Shown piece after piece: positions 35,995-46,618 of a stretch of DNA of 64,000 nt. The DNA is taken from positions 1-64,000 of the forward strand of contig JACQDL010000028.1 in the NCBI GenBank assembly GCA_016201065.1, written 5' to 3'. The translations under genes were made by a program, and so were the position numbers. A model generated the notes under the pieces. That model saw only the letters and a program-made list of their open reading frames with translations, was not told the DNA's origin and ran no database searches. How positions within the stretch are numbered: the first letter of the stretch is position 1; every line of letters begins with the position of its first letter. This DNA comes from Actinomycetota bacterium. GTDB lineage: Bacteria > Actinomycetota > Actinomycetes > Mycobacteriales > JACQDL01.

Positions 35995-36809
35995 GCCAGC
36001 GGCGTCCCGATCACCCGCCACCACCTCCGGTCGTCCAACGGGTCCGGATCCGCTACGCCAAGCGCGGCCGGCTGCGGTTCACCTCGCACCGGGACTTCGC
36101 TCGGGCCTTCGAGCGTGCGCTGCGCCGCGCGGGCGTGCCGATGGCGTACTCGGCGGGATTCACGCCCCACCCGAAGATCTCCTACGTCGGTGCGGCACCC
36201 ACCGGGGTCGCCAGCGAGGCCGAGTACCTGGAGATCGGCGTGGCCGAGCGGGTCGAACCGGACCGGCTGCGGGACGCGCTTGACGCGGCGCTGCCGGCCG
36301 GCCTGGACATCGTGGAATGTGTCGAGGCCGGGCCGGGTGGGCTGGCCGAGCGGATCGACGCCAGCCGCTGGCAGGTGGAGCTGCCCGGGGTGACGCCCGA
36401 GGCCGTCAGGGCCGCGCTGACCCGTTTCCTGGCCGAGGATCGGATCGAGGTCGAGCGGTTGACCAAGGACGGCCGGCGGTCCCTGGACGCCCGCGGAGCC
36501 GTGGTGTCAGCCCAGCTCAGTGCCGATGTCCCAGGTGCCGGCCGCGTGCCCTCCCCGTCCCTGAGCGACCCCTGTGCCATACTCGACGTGGTTGTGCGGC
36601 AGGCGACGCCCGCCGTCCGACCAGACGACGTCTTGGCCGCACTGCGTGCCGTCGCCGATCTGGTGCCGCCGAGTCCCCCGCGGGCGACCCGGCTGGCCCA
36701 GGGTCTGCTCGACGGTACCGGCAGGCTGGCTGACCCGCTCGGACCGGATCGTCGGGCCGCTCTCGCTGCCAGGGAGAGTGCGCCGGGGCCGTTGGGGGCG
36801 CTGGCCTGA
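35991..36809 (+). CDS. TIGR03936 (DUF2344) family protein
   Basis: This protein of about 272 residues starts with the conserved core RVRIRYAKRGRLRFTSHRDF, continuing AGFTPHPKISY, diagnostic of the family. No ATG/GTG/TTG fits in frame near the core. The best start is CTG 35991, overlapping the previous TGA as CTGA and preceded at 6 nt by GAGGAG (35979-35984). The family acts with the upstream radical SAM protein, and in some bacteria the two are fused. Function is unknown; a role in RNA modification is often proposed. Confidence 0.85.
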   Translation: MSQRRPDHPPPPPVVQRVRIRYAKRGRLRFTSHRDFARAFERALRRAGVPMAYSAGFTPHPKISYVGAAPTGVASEAEYLEIGVAERVEPDRLRDALDAALPAGLDIVECVEAGPGGLAERIDASRWQVELPGVTPEAVRAALTRFLAEDRIEVERLTKDGRRSLDARGAVVSAQLSADVPGAGRVPSPSLSDPCAILDVVVRQATPAVRPDDVLAALRAVADLVPPSPPRATRLAQGLLDGTGRLADPLGPDRRAALAARESAPGPLGALA

Positions 36810-36967
36810 GGCGTGCCGCGGGTCGTCTCCGGTGGGCTGTGGCCTGCCGGGTCGCACTGCTCAGACTTCGGTCGCTGGCCTCGGCCACGACCCCAAACAC
36901 CGCGGTCCCGCGCGGTCGCAAGGCGCCAGCGCCATGCGCCCGGGAGCGCTGAGGAGAACCTCTTTAC

Positions 36968-39688
36968 ATGCTCGATACCGAGCCCGCCGAAGGCGCAGGC
37001 GTGACGCCTGCGACCGACCGTGTGACCGAACAGCCACCCACCACCACGACTACCCGCCGTCGGCGGGTCACCAAGGCCGTCTCCGCTGCACCGGCCGCGG
37101 CCGAGCCGGGTCCGGCAGCAGCTGAGCCGGGCACCGCAGCGCCGGTCGAGCCAGCGTCAGCCGAGCCGGCACCGGTCAAGAAGGCAACCCGGTCCCGCCG
37201 GAAGGCGGCCGCACCGGCCACCGGGTCGACCGATTCTGGGTCGACCGATTCCGGGTCGACCGATGCGGAAGGGTCGTCCGGCAATGCCGAGCAGCCGGCG
37301 CCGCCGGTCAAGAAGGCGACGCGGTCACGCCGGAAGGTGGCAGCACCGGAAGTAGACGCCGCGGCCACCATCGTGCCGGCCACCACCGCAGCGGTCCCCC
37401 CCGTGACGCCCGCGGTGCCGGCGGTCACGTTCATGCCCCCACCGCCCCCACCGCCCGTTCCGGTCGGATCGCCGGCCGCCACGGGTCCCGACGGCACCGG
37501 AGCAGCCCCGCCCCAGCGGCGGCGGACCGTCCGGACCGCCGTCGAGCCCGTCGTGCCCAGCACCGAGGACGCGGCGGAGCAGCCCGACGCGGACGACGAC
37601 GTGGACAGCGAACGCCGGCGTCGGCGGCGCGGCCGGCGCGGGCGCGGCCGGAGTCGCGACCTGGCCGACGATGCTGACGCGACGTCCGGCAGCGATGATG
37701 CGGACCGGTCCGAGGACGACGAGAGCGATTCCGAGGACACCGAGCCGGCGGAGCCGGTCGACGGCGACGAGCCGGACCGCCCGTCAGGAGCCACCCGCCG
37801 GCGGCGGCGCCGCAAGCGGCGGGTGTCGGCCGGTGGCGGGGAGGACGCGTCCGGGGACGACCCGCCCAACACGGTGGTGCACGTTCGCGAGTCACGCCCG
37901 GCCGGTGACGAGGTGCAGTCCGTCCGCGGTTCGACCCGGCTGGAGGCCAAGCGGCAGCGCCGGCGCGAGGGTCGGGAGACCCAGCGGCGGCGCCCGCCGA
38001 TCCTGTCCGAGGCGGAGTTCCTGGCACGCCGGGAGGCGGTTGACCGGACGATGGTCGTCCGCCAGCGGGGCGACCGTACCCAGATCGCCGTCCTTGAGGA
38101 CGACGTGCTGGTCGAGCACTACGTGACCAAGTCCGGGTCGACCTCCTACGCGGGCAACGTCTACCTCGGTCGGGTGCAGAACGTGCTGCCGAGCATGGAG
38201 GCGGCGTTCGTCGACATCGGCAAGGGGCGCAACGCCGTGCTCTACGCGGGTGAGGTCAACTGGGACGTCGCCGGGCTGGAGGGCAAGGCGCGCTCGATCG
38301 AGCAGGCCCTGAAGTCCGGTGACTCGGTGCTGGTGCAGGTCACCAAGGATCCGATCGGGCACAAGGGTGCCCGGCTGACCAGCCAGATCAGCCTCCCCGG
38401 GAGGTACCTCGTGTACGTGCCCGGCGGGTCGATGACCGGGATCAGCCGCAAGCTGCCGGACACCGAACGGCAGCGGCTGAAGGACATCCTCAAGCGGATC
38501 GTTCCCGACCGCGCCGGAGTGATCATCCGGACCGCGGCGGAGGGCGCCAGCGAGGAGGAGCTGACCCGCGACGTCGCCCGGCTGCAGGCTCAGTGGCAGG
38601 TGATCCAGGAGCGGGCCGCCAGGGGAGCCGCGCCGGTCCTTCTCTCCGAGGAGCCGGACCTGGTGATCCGGGTCGTCCGGGACATCTTCAACGAGGACTT
38701 CAACACGCTGGTCGTGTCCGGGGGCGAGGCATGGAACACCCTGCACGACTACCTCAGCCAGGTGGCCCCGGATCTCGCACCACGACTGTCCAAGCACACG
38801 GCTGAGACGGATGTCTTCGCCGACCTGCGCATCGACGAGCAGCTCATGAAGGCGTTGGACCGCAAGGTGTGGCTGCCCTCCGGCGGGTCGCTGGTCATCG
38901 ACCGCACCGAGGCGATGACCGTGGTCGACGTGAACACCGGCAAGTTCACCGGCAAGGGCGGCAACCTTGAGGAGACCGTCACCCGCAACAACCTGGAGGC
39001 GGCGGAGGAGATCGTCCACCAGCTCCGGCTGCGCGACATCGGCGGGATCATCGTCATCGACTTCATCGACATGGTGCTCGAGAGCAACCGCGACCTGGTG
39101 TTGCGCCGGTTGATGGAATGCCTGGGCCGGGACCGGACCAAGCACCAGGTCGCCGAGGTGACCTCGCTCGGGCTGGTCCAGATGACCCGCAAGCGGGTGG
39201 GCCAGGGGTTGCTGGAGTCCTTCTCGGAGCCGTGCGAGGCGTGCAAGGCCCGGGGGTTGGTGATCCACGCGGAGCCGGTCGACGGATCGGGCCGGTCGAC
39301 GACCGTCGCACCGGTGGTGGAGGTCGCCGGGCCGAAGCGTGAGGCCGCCGCGCAGGGCGGTGCCGCTGCGGCGTCCGGTACGGCGTCCGGTCCGTCAGCG
39401 AGGCGGGGGCGTGCGGCACGGGTGGCTCAGGGAGGTCCGGCCAGCGGCGCGATCCAGGACGAGGTCGGTCCGGCAGCGGTGGTCGGCCCACCGGAGCCGA
39501 CCACCCCGGCAGAGCAGACCACCCCGGCAGAGCCGGCCAGTCCACCGGAGCCGGCCAGCCCGGCAGCGGAGGTCACCGCGCCGGCGCCGGGGGGTGCGCC
39601 CGGTGGCGAGCCGGTGGTCACGCGCCGCCCGCGCCGTCGGCGGGTGGTGACCCGGCCCGCCGGGTCGCCCGTGTCGGCGGCCGGATGA
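36968..39688 (+). CDS. rne: ribonuclease E/G
   Basis: This 906-residue endoribonuclease handles rRNA and mRNA processing. Residues 1-330 are low-complexity: Ala/Pro-rich with two [10 protein letters not shown] modules, three GSTDS repeats and a strongly acidic/basic stretch, probably an RNA- or protein-binding scaffold as in actinobacterial RNase E. The catalytic core follows (about 345-770): an S1-type domain ([20 protein letters not shown]), metal-binding Asp654 (DVNTGK) and Asp698 (DFIDM), and a zinc-link C756xxC759. The C-terminal 130 residues are again disordered. It starts at ATG 36968 with GAGGAGAA upstream. Confidence 0.95.
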   Translation: MLDTEPAEGAGVTPATDRVTEQPPTTTTTRRRRVTKAVSAAPAAAEPGPAAAEPGTAAPVEPASAEPAPVKKATRSRRKAAAPATGSTDSGSTDSGSTDAEGSSGNAEQPAPPVKKATRSRRKVAAPEVDAAATIVPATTAAVPPVTPAVPAVTFMPPPPPPPVPVGSPAATGPDGTGAAPPQRRRTVRTAVEPVVPSTEDAAEQPDADDDVDSERRRRRRGRRGRGRSRDLADDADATSGSDDADRSEDDESDSEDTEPAEPVDGDEPDRPSGATRRRRRRKRRVSAGGGEDASGDDPPNTVVHVRESRPAGDEVQSVRGSTRLEAKRQRRREGRETQRRRPPILSEAEFLARREAVDRTMVVRQRGDRTQIAVLEDDVLVEHYVTKSGSTSYAGNVYLGRVQNVLPSMEAAFVDIGKGRNAVLYAGEVNWDVAGLEGKARSIEQALKSGDSVLVQVTKDPIGHKGARLTSQISLPGRYLVYVPGGSMTGISRKLPDTERQRLKDILKRIVPDRAGVIIRTAAEGASEEELTRDVARLQAQWQVIQERAARGAAPVLLSEEPDLVIRVVRDIFNEDFNTLVVSGGEAWNTLHDYLSQVAPDLAPRLSKHTAETDVFADLRIDEQLMKALDRKVWLPSGGSLVIDRTEAMTVVDVNTGKFTGKGGNLEETVTRNNLEAAEEIVHQLRLRDIGGIIVIDFIDMVLESNRDLVLRRLMECLGRDRTKHQVAEVTSLGLVQMTRKRVGQGLLESFSEPCEACKARGLVIHAEPVDGSGRSTTVAPVVEVAGPKREAAAQGGAAAASGTASGPSARRGRAARVAQGGPASGAIQDEVGPAAVVGPPEPTTPAEQTTPAEPASPPEPASPAAEVTAPAPGGAPGGEPVVTRRPRRRRVVTRPAGSPVSAAG
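37223..37267. repeat. 15-bp in-frame tandem repeat inside rne
   Basis: GGGTCGACCGATTCT occurs at 37223-37237, with near-identical copies at 37238-37252 and 37253-37267, encoding repeated Gly-Ser-Thr-Asp-Ser. The period is a multiple of three, so copy-number change would keep the frame. Confidence 0.85.
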
Positions 39689-39707
39689 TCGGTTGCGGCG
39701 GCCCGGT

Positions 39708-39737
39708 TTGGTGCGGCCTCGCGCTGGCAGGTATCCT
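39708..39737 (+). promoter_or_regulatory. candidate rplU-rpmA promoter
   Basis: TTGGTG (39708-39713) and TATCCT (39732-39737) are 18 bp apart, a reasonable housekeeping promoter. It gives an rplU leader of about 80 nt. Confidence 0.55.
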
Positions 39738-39746
39738 GGGGCTTCG

Positions 39747-39786
39747 CGTGTCAGCGACACGTCGTCTCGCCGTGCCCCGGTCGGGG
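39747..39786 (+). other. two short hairpins in the rplU leader
   Basis: CGTGTC-AGC-GACACG (39747-39761) and CCCCG-GT-CGGGG (39775-39786) are perfect small stems between the promoter and the rplU ribosome-binding site. They could form a regulatory leader of the kind known for ribosomal protein operons. I do not recognise a described L21 leader. Confidence 0.35.
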
Positions 39787-39824
39787 AGTCCGAGATCTCA
39801 CGTAGCGTAGTCAGGAGCTGTTTC

Positions 39825-40139
39825 GTGTACGCGATCGTCAAGACCGGCGGCAAGCAGTACAAGGTCGCTGTGGGCGACGTCGTCGAGGTGGAGAAGGTCG
39901 TCGGCGAGCCCGGCGCGGCCGTGGCGTTCCCGGCCCTGCTGTTGGTCGACGGCGAGGCTGTCACGACCGACGCCGAGACGTTGGCGAAGATCTCGGTGAC
40001 CGGTGAGGTCGTCGCCCACACCAAGGGCCCGAAGATCCGGATCCACAAGTTCAAGAACAAGACCGGTTACCACAAGCGCCAGGGCCACCGGCAGCCGTTG
40101 ACCCAGGTCAGGGTCACCGGCATCGAGAGCGGGAAGTAG
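39825..40139 (+). CDS. rplU: 50S ribosomal protein L21
   Basis: This 104-residue ribosomal protein starts at GTG 39825 with CAGGAG upstream: [20 protein letters not shown]. The C-terminus [20 protein letters not shown] is the family signature for 23S rRNA binding. It is followed after 40 bp by rpmA, the standard L21-L27 pair. Confidence 0.98.
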   Translation: MYAIVKTGGKQYKVAVGDVVEVEKVVGEPGAAVAFPALLLVDGEAVTTDAETLAKISVTGEVVAHTKGPKIRIHKFKNKTGYHKRQGHRQPLTQVRVTGIESGK

Positions 40140-40179
40140 GCCCTCTGAGGCGCCGTGCGCGCCGGAACGGGAAGCAGAC

Positions 40180-40437
40180 ATGGCACACAAGAAGGGCGCA
40201 TCCAGCTCCAAGAACGGCCGCGACTCCAATGCTCAGCGGCTGGGTGTGAAGCGCTTCGGCGGGCAGCAGGTCAACGCAGGCGAGATCTTGGTCCGGCAGC
40301 GGGGCACGAAGTTCCACCCGGGAGTCAACGTGGGCCGGGGTCGGGATGACACGTTGTTCGCGCTCGCCGCAGGTGCGGTGAGGTTCGGCGAGACACGGGG
40401 GCGCAAGACGGTCAACATCGTGCCGGCAGGGGTCTGA
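40180..40437 (+). CDS. rpmA: 50S ribosomal protein L27
   Basis: This 85-residue protein begins [20 protein letters not shown], the flexible N-terminus that reaches the peptidyl-transferase centre. No Firmicutes-type cleavage extension is present. A strong terminator follows, separating it from obgE. Confidence 0.98.
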   Translation: MAHKKGASSSKNGRDSNAQRLGVKRFGGQQVNAGEILVRQRGTKFHPGVNVGRGRDDTLFALAAGAVRFGETRGRKTVNIVPAGV

Positions 40438-40458
40438 CGGCCACCAGACAGTCACCCG

Positions 40459-40493
40459 AAAGGGCGGGCCGGGACACCACCGGCCCGCCCTTT
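40459..40493 (+). terminator. strong intrinsic-type terminator after rpmA
   Basis: A perfect 14-bp stem, AAAGGGCGGGCCGG (40459-40472) with CCGGCCCGCCCTTT (40480-40493), encloses a 7-nt loop. Only three T residues end the stem, as is common for actinobacterial terminators. It ends 26 bp before the obgE start. Confidence 0.85.
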
Positions 40494-40519
40494 GGCGTGA
40501 CTTGGGGGAGGAGGCGCGC

Positions 40520-41989
40520 ATGGCGTCGTTCGTCGATCGGGTTGTGGTGCACGCGGTCGCCGGCAGCGGCGGACACGGCTGCGCGTCGATCCATCGGGAG
40601 AAGTTCCGGCCGCTCGGCGGGCCGGACGGAGGCAACGGAGGCAACGGCGGGGAGGTGCTGCTGGTCGTCGACCCCAGCGTGCACACCCTGCTGGACTTCC
40701 ACTACCACCCGCACCAGCGGGCCACCAACGGCCGCGGCGGGCAGGGGGACAACCGGGACGGGGCGAACGGAGCGGACCTGGAGCTCCGGGTGCCCAACGG
40801 GACAGTGGTCCGCGCCGCCGACGGCGAGGTGGTGGTGGACCTCACCGGTGCCGGGACCCGGTTCGTGCTGGCCCGGGGCGGGCGTGGTGGTCTCGGAAAC
40901 GCCGCGCTGGCCTCGATCCGCCGGAAGGCGCCCGGTTTCGCCCTGCTCGGCGAGGTGGGGCAGCAGCGCGACGTCGTTCTTGAGCTCAAGAGCGTCGCCG
41001 ACGTCGGCCTCGTCGGCTTCCCCAACGCGGGCAAGTCGTCGCTGATCGCCGCGATGTCCGCGGCCCGCCCGAAGATCGCCGACTACCCGTTCACCACGCT
41101 GGCGCCGAACCTCGGCGTCGTGAGTGCGGGCGACGTCGTGTTCACGATGGCCGACGTGCCGGGACTGCTCCCCGGCGCGGCCGCCGGCCGGGGCCTCGGC
41201 CTGGAGTTCCTCCGGCACGTCGAGCGGTGCGCGGTCCTGGTGCACGTCATCGACTGCGCGACCGCGGAGCCGGGGCGGGACCCGGTCGCGGATGTCGAGG
41301 TGATCGAGGCCGAGCTGCGCCAGTACAGCAGCGACCTGGGTGGTGCGCTGGCCGAGCGCGCCCGGGTCGTGGTGCTGAACAAGATCGACGTCCCGGACGG
41401 GCGTGACCTGGCCGGGATGGTGCGCGCCGACCTGGTGGCCCGCGGCTACCAGGTCTTCGAGGTCAGCGCGGTCAGCCACGAGGGGCTCGCCGCGTTCGGA
41501 TACGCCCTCGGTGAGCGGGTGCAGGCATACCGTGCGGCGCTGCCGCCGGTCGAGCCGACCCGGACCGTGCTGCGGCCGGCCGCGGTGGGTGGGCAACAGT
41601 TCCGGGTGGAGCCCGATCCGGAGGACCCCCAGCACTTCACCGTGTCCGGGGACAAGCCGTCCCGCTGGGTCCGGCAGACCGACTTCACCAACGAGGAGGC
41701 GGTCGGCTACCTCGCCGACCGGCTCGCCCGGCTCGGCGTGGAGCAGGCCCTGGCCGACGCCGGGGCTCGACCGGGCGCCGAGGTCACCATCGAGGAGGTC
41801 ACCTTCGACTGGGAGCCGACCGGTGTCAACGCCGAGCCGGCGGAGTTCGTCTCGGGTGCGCGGGGCACCGACGCGCGGCTGGAGCGGCGTACCCGGGTGG
41901 GGGCGTCCGATCGGCTGGCTGCCCGGCGGGCCCGGCGCGGGGAGCGGGACCATTCGGTCGACGCCGGGACGACCGGGCCGGAGCGGTGA
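40520..41989 (+). CDS. obgE: GTPase Obg
   Basis: This 489-residue GTPase acts in 50S ribosome assembly and stress responses. The glycine-rich Obg fold is residues 1-158 ([19 protein letters not shown]). The G domain starts with G1 GFPNAGKSS at 166-174, has G3 [10 protein letters not shown] and G4 NKIDVP. The OCT domain is at about 340-430, followed by an Arg-rich tail. It starts at ATG 40520 with GGGGGAGGAG upstream. It overlaps proB by 4 bp, an arrangement conserved in this lineage. Confidence 0.96.
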   Translation: MASFVDRVVVHAVAGSGGHGCASIHREKFRPLGGPDGGNGGNGGEVLLVVDPSVHTLLDFHYHPHQRATNGRGGQGDNRDGANGADLELRVPNGTVVRAADGEVVVDLTGAGTRFVLARGGRGGLGNAALASIRRKAPGFALLGEVGQQRDVVLELKSVADVGLVGFPNAGKSSLIAAMSAARPKIADYPFTTLAPNLGVVSAGDVVFTMADVPGLLPGAAAGRGLGLEFLRHVERCAVLVHVIDCATAEPGRDPVADVEVIEAELRQYSSDLGGALAERARVVVLNKIDVPDGRDLAGMVRADLVARGYQVFEVSAVSHEGLAAFGYALGERVQAYRAALPPVEPTRTVLRPAAVGGQQFRVEPDPEDPQHFTVSGDKPSRWVRQTDFTNEEAVGYLADRLARLGVEQALADAGARPGAEVTIEEVTFDWEPTGVNAEPAEFVSGARGTDARLERRTRVGASDRLAARRARRGERDHSVDAGTTGPER

Positions 41990-43104
41990 CCGTTGCGGGC
42001 CGGCGGGCGTTCGGGCTGGCCAGCCGGATCGTGGTGAAGATCGGTTCGTCGTCACTGACCAGCCTGACCGGCGGGTTGGACACCGACCGGGTGGACACCC
42101 TCACCGACGCGCTGGCCGCCCGCCGGAAGGCCGGTTCGCAGGTGGTGCTCGTCTCCTCCGGAGCCATCGCGGCCGGGCTGGCCCCGCTCGGGCTGCCACG
42201 CCGCCCCCGCGACCTGGCCACCCAGCAGGCAGCGGCGAGCGTTGGCCAGCTGCTCCTGGTGGAGCGGTACGCGGCCAGCTTCGCCCGGCACGGCCTCACC
42301 GTCGGCCAGGTGCTGCTGTCCGCCGACGACCTGCACCGCCGGGCGCACTACCGCAACGCGCACCGCAACCTGGAGCGGCTGCTGGCCCTCGGCGTGGTGC
42401 CGATCGTCAACGAGAACGACGCGGTGGCCACCGAGGAGATCCGGTTCGGGGACAACGACCGGCTCGCCGCGCTGGTGGCCCACCTGGTGGCCGCCAATGG
42501 CCTGGTGCTGCTGTCCGACGTGGACGGGCTCTACGACGGCGACCCGCGCCGCGGCACGGCGCGGCTGATCCGGGACGTGGCCGGCCCGGCGGACCTGGTC
42601 GGGGTCCAGACCGGCCGGCCCGGGGCGTCGGGGCTGGGCACCGGGGGCATGCAGACCAAGCTGGAGGCGGCCAGGATCGCCGCAGGTGCCGGTATCCCGG
42701 TCCTGCTCACGGGCGCGGACCGGGTCGCCGAGGCGCTCGCGACGGAGGGGGCGGTGCGGCCCGGGACCTACTTCGCACCCGACCCGCGGCGCACCGCGTC
42801 CCGGCTGTTCTGGCTGCGGCACGCCACCCGATCCCGGGGCGCGCTGGTGCTCGACGCGGGGGCGGTCACCGCGGTGGTGGAGCGGCGTAAGTCGCTGCTG
42901 CCGGCCGGCGTGGTCGAGGTGCGGGGCAGCTTCGACGCCGGCGACCCGGTGGAGCTGGTCGACGTGCATGGCCACGCGGTGGCCCGCGGCCTGGTCAGCT
43001 ACGACGCCGAGGAGCTGCCTCCCCTGCTCGGCCGCTCGACCAGGGACCTCCCGCCGGAGTACCGGCGGGAGGTCGTGCACCGCGACGACGTCGTGATCCT
43101 CTGA
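41986..43104 (+). CDS. proB: glutamate 5-kinase
   Basis: ProB phosphorylates glutamate in the first step of proline synthesis. The 372-residue protein starts at GTG 41986, overlapping obgE. Kinase-domain motifs are [42 protein letters not shown] and [17 protein letters not shown]-terminal PUA domain (about 285-370) is present, so it is the full two-domain form. Proline feedback inhibition is known for the family. Confidence 0.96.
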   Translation: MTVAGRRAFGLASRIVVKIGSSSLTSLTGGLDTDRVDTLTDALAARRKAGSQVVLVSSGAIAAGLAPLGLPRRPRDLATQQAAASVGQLLLVERYAASFARHGLTVGQVLLSADDLHRRAHYRNAHRNLERLLALGVVPIVNENDAVATEEIRFGDNDRLAALVAHLVAANGLVLLSDVDGLYDGDPRRGTARLIRDVAGPADLVGVQTGRPGASGLGTGGMQTKLEAARIAAGAGIPVLLTGADRVAEALATEGAVRPGTYFAPDPRRTASRLFWLRHATRSRGALVLDAGAVTAVVERRKSLLPAGVVEVRGSFDAGDPVELVDVHGHAVARGLVSYDAEELPPLLGRSTRDLPPEYRREVVHRDDVVIL

Positions 43105-43111
43105 GCCGGGC

Positions 43112-43117
43112 TACCCT
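43112..43117 (+). promoter_or_regulatory. candidate leaderless -10 box TACCCT
   Basis: TACCCT ends exactly 6 nt before ATG 43124 of proA. The intervening GTGCGA is not a ribosome-binding site, so proA may have its own leaderless transcript in addition to read-through from proB. Confidence 0.55.
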
Positions 43118-43123
43118 GTGCGA

Positions 43124-44389
43124 ATGTCCGTCGAGACCGAGGTCCGGGATGCCGCCGTGCGGGCCCGGGTCGCCGCCGCCGAGCTCGCCACGATGACCCG
43201 GCGGGCCAAGGACGGCGCGCTGCGGGCGATGGCCGACGCGCTCCAGGCCGCCTCGGCGGAGGCGCTCGCGGCCAACGCCGTGGATCTGGGTCGGGGCCGC
43301 GCCGACGGGATGGCCGAGGCCCTGCTGGACCGGCTCGCCCTGTCCGAGCAGCGGATCACCGCGATGGCCGACGGGCTGCGCGAGCTGGCCGCGTTGCCGG
43401 ACCCGGTCGGTGTGGTGGTGCGCGGTGACACCCTGCCCAACGGGCTGGAGGTGCGGCAGATCCGGGTGCCGCTCGGGGTGGTCGGGATCGTGTACGAGGC
43501 GCGCCCCAACGTGACCGTGGACGCGGCCGGGATCACCCTCAAGAGTGGCAACGCGGTGCTCCTGCGCGGGTCGGCGTCGGCGTATGAGTCCAACCGGGTG
43601 TTGGTTGCGGTGCTGGCCGAGGCCGCCGCCAAGGCCGGGATGCCCGAGCACGCCATCCAGCTCCTGCCGGCCGACCGGGAGTCGGTGGCGCAGCTGATGC
43701 GTGCCCGCGGTCTCGTCGATGTGATCATCCCGCGGGGTGGGGCCGGCCTGATCGAGCATGTGGTGACCAGCTCGGTCGTCCCGGTGATCGAGACCGGGGT
43801 CGGCAACTGCCACGTGTATGTCGACGCCGACGCCGACCTCGAGATGGCGGTGGTGATCACTCTCAACGCGAAGACCCAGCGGCCGAGCGTGTGCAACGCG
43901 GCCGAGACGTTGCTGGTGCACCGGCGGGTGGCCGACGGCTTCCTCCCGCTCGTCCTGCCGGCCCTGGACGAGGCCGGGGTGCGGCTGCACGCCGACCCGG
44001 AGACGGCCCGCGCCGCGGAGCTGGCCGGGGTGGAGACGGTGCCGGCCGTGGAGGCGGACTGGGCCACCGAGTACCTCTCCGCGGAGCTGGCGGTGCGGGT
44101 GGTGGAGTCGCTCGACGACGCGGTCGCGCACATCCGGCGGTGGGGCACCGGGCACACCGAGGCCATCGTGACCGGCTCGCAGGCGGCGGCCCGCCGGTTC
44201 GCCGCGCTGGTGGACAGCGCGGCGGTGATGGTCAACGCCTCGACCCGGTTCACGGATGGCGCCGAGCTCGGGTTCGGTGCCGAGATCGGGATCTCCACCC
44301 AGAAGCTGCACGCCCGCGGTCCGATGGGGCTGCAGGAGCTGACCAGCACGAAGTTCGTCATCACCGGCGACGGCCAGGTCCGCGGCTGA
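43124..44389 (+). CDS. proA: gamma-glutamyl phosphate reductase
   Basis: ProA reduces glutamyl-5-phosphate in the second step of proline synthesis. The 421-residue aldehyde-dehydrogenase-fold protein has the catalytic Cys in [13 protein letters not shown] and the conserved [19 protein letters not shown] and IPRGGAGLI. The start is ATG 43124 (a GTG at 43118 is in frame but lies on the likely transcription start). The partner proB lies 19 bp upstream. Confidence 0.96.
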   Translation: MSVETEVRDAAVRARVAAAELATMTRRAKDGALRAMADALQAASAEALAANAVDLGRGRADGMAEALLDRLALSEQRITAMADGLRELAALPDPVGVVVRGDTLPNGLEVRQIRVPLGVVGIVYEARPNVTVDAAGITLKSGNAVLLRGSASAYESNRVLVAVLAEAAAKAGMPEHAIQLLPADRESVAQLMRARGLVDVIIPRGGAGLIEHVVTSSVVPVIETGVGNCHVYVDADADLEMAVVITLNAKTQRPSVCNAAETLLVHRRVADGFLPLVLPALDEAGVRLHADPETARAAELAGVETVPAVEADWATEYLSAELAVRVVESLDDAVAHIRRWGTGHTEAIVTGSQAAARRFAALVDSAAVMVNASTRFTDGAELGFGAEIGISTQKLHARGPMGLQELTSTKFVITGDGQVRG

Positions 44390-44579
44390 CCGCAGTCCTG
44401 CCGGTGCCGCTGCCCTACCGTTTCGGGTGGCGTACTACACCCGTTCGGGGGGCGTTGCGCCACGGCGTCTGGCGTGTCGGAGTGAGGCATTCCTAGGCTG
44501 AGTCCGCTCATGTGAGCCGGGATCGCCCTACCGGTGCGACGGCTCGCGGCGAGCGTTCGGCGACGCGCAGGGGGAGCCG

Positions 44580-46133
44580 ATGGCGTCCGTCGTGGGGGCT
44601 GGAGCGCAAGCGCCCATCACGCGGGTCGACCGATTCCGGGTGTCCCCTCGGGTGTCCACGTTGGCGTCCACCTCAGCGGCGTTGGTCCTGCTACTCGCTC
44701 TGGCGATCGGTCTGGGCAGCCAGGGAGCGTTCTACTCCGGGGCGAGGGCGCGCCTTGTTGGTGGGGTTGCTCTTGCGCTGGTGCTTGCGCTGATCGCTCG
44801 GGGACCGTCGTTGGCGTCCCGGTTCGGGCAACCGGTGCCGATGCTGCTCCTGCTGGCCGGCTGGATGGCCGTTGACGGCGCGCTGCACGAGACCGTGGCC
44901 GCTGGTCTGGCCGCTGCCGCACTGGTGGCCGGGGTTGTCGCGGTCCTGGTGGTCATGCGCAGCCTGGCGCCCACCGACCGGGCGCTGGTCGGCGACATCC
45001 TCCCGCTGGTCGGCGCCCTGATCGCCGGCACCGCGTGGTACGGCGCGGCCGCGCACGTCACCGGCTGGGTGGTGCTGGGCCAGGGTGTGTGGCGCGCCGC
45101 CGGCGCGCTGACCTACCCCAACGCGACCGCTGCCGTCGTGGTACCGGTGGCGTTGCTGACCCTTGCCCGGTTGACCCCCACGACGAGGCAGCCCGGTGCG
45201 GCGGGGGAGGAACCGCGGTCGGGTCCTGGCTGGCCAGCCGGTTCGGCGCTGGTCACCCTCATGTTCACGGCCGTCGCGGCGACCCTCAGCCGTGGCGGCC
45301 TGCTCGCGCTCGGTGTGGGGCTGGTCGTTCTCGTGACCCTCGGCGACGGCGGCGCGCGTCGCGCGGTGGTGGGTCCACTGCTGGGAGCGGTCGTGGCCTT
45401 CCTCGGCCTGCTGCCGTCGCTGCCCGCCGAGGCAGGCCCGAACCTGCCGGTGGCCACCGGCGCGCTGGTGCTCGGGCTTCTCGCCGGATGGCTGGTCGGC
45501 CGGCCCGGGCCGGCCCGGTTCCGGCGGGCGCACCTCTCCGGTGGGCTCGCGGCCGGCGGTCTCCTGCTTGCCTTGGTCGCCCTGTTGGCCGGGGTGTGGC
45601 TCGCGCTGGTGGGCCCGCAGCGCGTCGGCCGGGCGGTCACCAGCATCGCCGCCGCGCGGCTGACCGTCGGTTCCAGCGACCGTTCGGAGGCGATCTCGGC
45701 CGCCCTGACCAGCTACGCGTCGACCCCGATCATCGGCACCGGCCCCGGCCGGGCGCAGGTGAGCTGGCGCGATCCGGCCGGCGCCAGCCATACCGTGCGC
45801 TACCTGCACCAGGAGTACCTGCAGGTGCTGGTCGAGTTCGGTGCCGTCGGTGGTCTGCTGCTGCTTGGCGTCGTCGTGGCGAGCGTGCGGTCGGCGTGGC
45901 GGACCGCACCGCGCGGATCGGTACCGATCGCCACGCGGCGCAGCTGGCTCGGCGCCGTCGCGGCCACGTTGGCGTTCGCCGCGCACAGCGCCGTCGACTT
46001 CCTGTGGCACGTACCCGCGTTGCCACTGCTCGCGGCCACGGTGTTCGCCTTCGCCCTCACCGGTCCGGATCTCCGGCCCGCAGGGCGCGACCAGTCGGCG
46101 ACACCGTACGACGAAAAGGGGGAACGGCAATGA
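44580..46133 (+). CDS. O-antigen ligase/polymerase-like (Wzy/WaaL) membrane protein
   Basis: This 517-residue protein has 11-12 hydrophobic segments and starts at ATG 44580 after CAGGGGGAG. The region GTGPGRAQVSWRDPAG followed by YLHQEYLQVLVEFGAVGGLL is the signature of the O-antigen ligase family (large extracytoplasmic loop with catalytic Arg and His). The N-terminal part contains GALTYPNATAA, also typical. Such proteins polymerise or attach surface glycans; in Gram-positives the acceptor is uncertain. No glycosyltransferases flank it, so it would act with genes elsewhere. The next gene is coupled by 4 bp. Confidence 0.82.
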   Translation: MASVVGAGAQAPITRVDRFRVSPRVSTLASTSAALVLLLALAIGLGSQGAFYSGARARLVGGVALALVLALIARGPSLASRFGQPVPMLLLLAGWMAVDGALHETVAAGLAAAALVAGVVAVLVVMRSLAPTDRALVGDILPLVGALIAGTAWYGAAAHVTGWVVLGQGVWRAAGALTYPNATAAVVVPVALLTLARLTPTTRQPGAAGEEPRSGPGWPAGSALVTLMFTAVAATLSRGGLLALGVGLVVLVTLGDGGARRAVVGPLLGAVVAFLGLLPSLPAEAGPNLPVATGALVLGLLAGWLVGRPGPARFRRAHLSGGLAAGGLLLALVALLAGVWLALVGPQRVGRAVTSIAAARLTVGSSDRSEAISAALTSYASTPIIGTGPGRAQVSWRDPAGASHTVRYLHQEYLQVLVEFGAVGGLLLLGVVVASVRSAWRTAPRGSVPIATRRSWLGAVAATLAFAAHSAVDFLWHVPALPLLAATVFAFALTGPDLRPAGRDQSATPYDEKGERQ

Positions 46134-46576
46134 TCTTCACCAAGGCACGAGCCGTCGCAGCGACGGTCGTCCTGGCTGGCGGTGTGACCGTCCTCGCGCC
46201 GGCGGCACCGGCGCTGGCCTACATCTCCCCGCCGCTGGTCCTGCTGGGCGAGGCGCAGAGCCCGGCGTACCTCGTGGCGAAGGGCGCTGCGGCTGACGTG
46301 ACGGTCGAGTACACATGCTCGGCCGACAGCATGTACATCGATCTGCAGCTCACCGAGCGGGTCGGCAAGAAGATCGCGTCCGGGTGGGGTTACACCTCCG
46401 TCGGGTGCAACGCGACCACGCAGCGGACCGTGATCCGGGTCAACGCGAACCCGTACGGGGCCGCCTTCGCCAAGGGAACCGCCGTCGCGGACACCTATGT
46501 CTGGGGTTGCCGGTTCACTGGCGAGCAGTACTTCTGCGGGAGCGACCATGTGAGCCAGACCATCAGTCTGAAGTAG
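46130..46576 (+). CDS. secreted hypothetical protein
   Basis: This 148-residue protein has a clear Sec signal peptide (residues 1-30, MIFTKARAVAATVVLAGGVT with AxA at PALA). The mature part is beta-rich with four Cys (CSADS, GCNATT, WGCRF, FCGSD) that may form two disulfides. It starts at ATG 46130 with AAAAGGGGGA upstream and overlaps the O-antigen-ligase-like gene by 4 bp, so both are translated together. Its function is not recognisable; it resembles short beta-sandwich exoproteins. Confidence 0.75.
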   Translation: MIFTKARAVAATVVLAGGVTVLAPAAPALAYISPPLVLLGEAQSPAYLVAKGAAADVTVEYTCSADSMYIDLQLTERVGKKIASGWGYTSVGCNATTQRTVIRVNANPYGAAFAKGTAVADTYVWGCRFTGEQYFCGSDHVSQTISLK

Positions 46577-46618
46577 CGGTCGGGCCGGGTCGGGCCGGTC
46601 CGCTGCCGCTGCCGTCGA

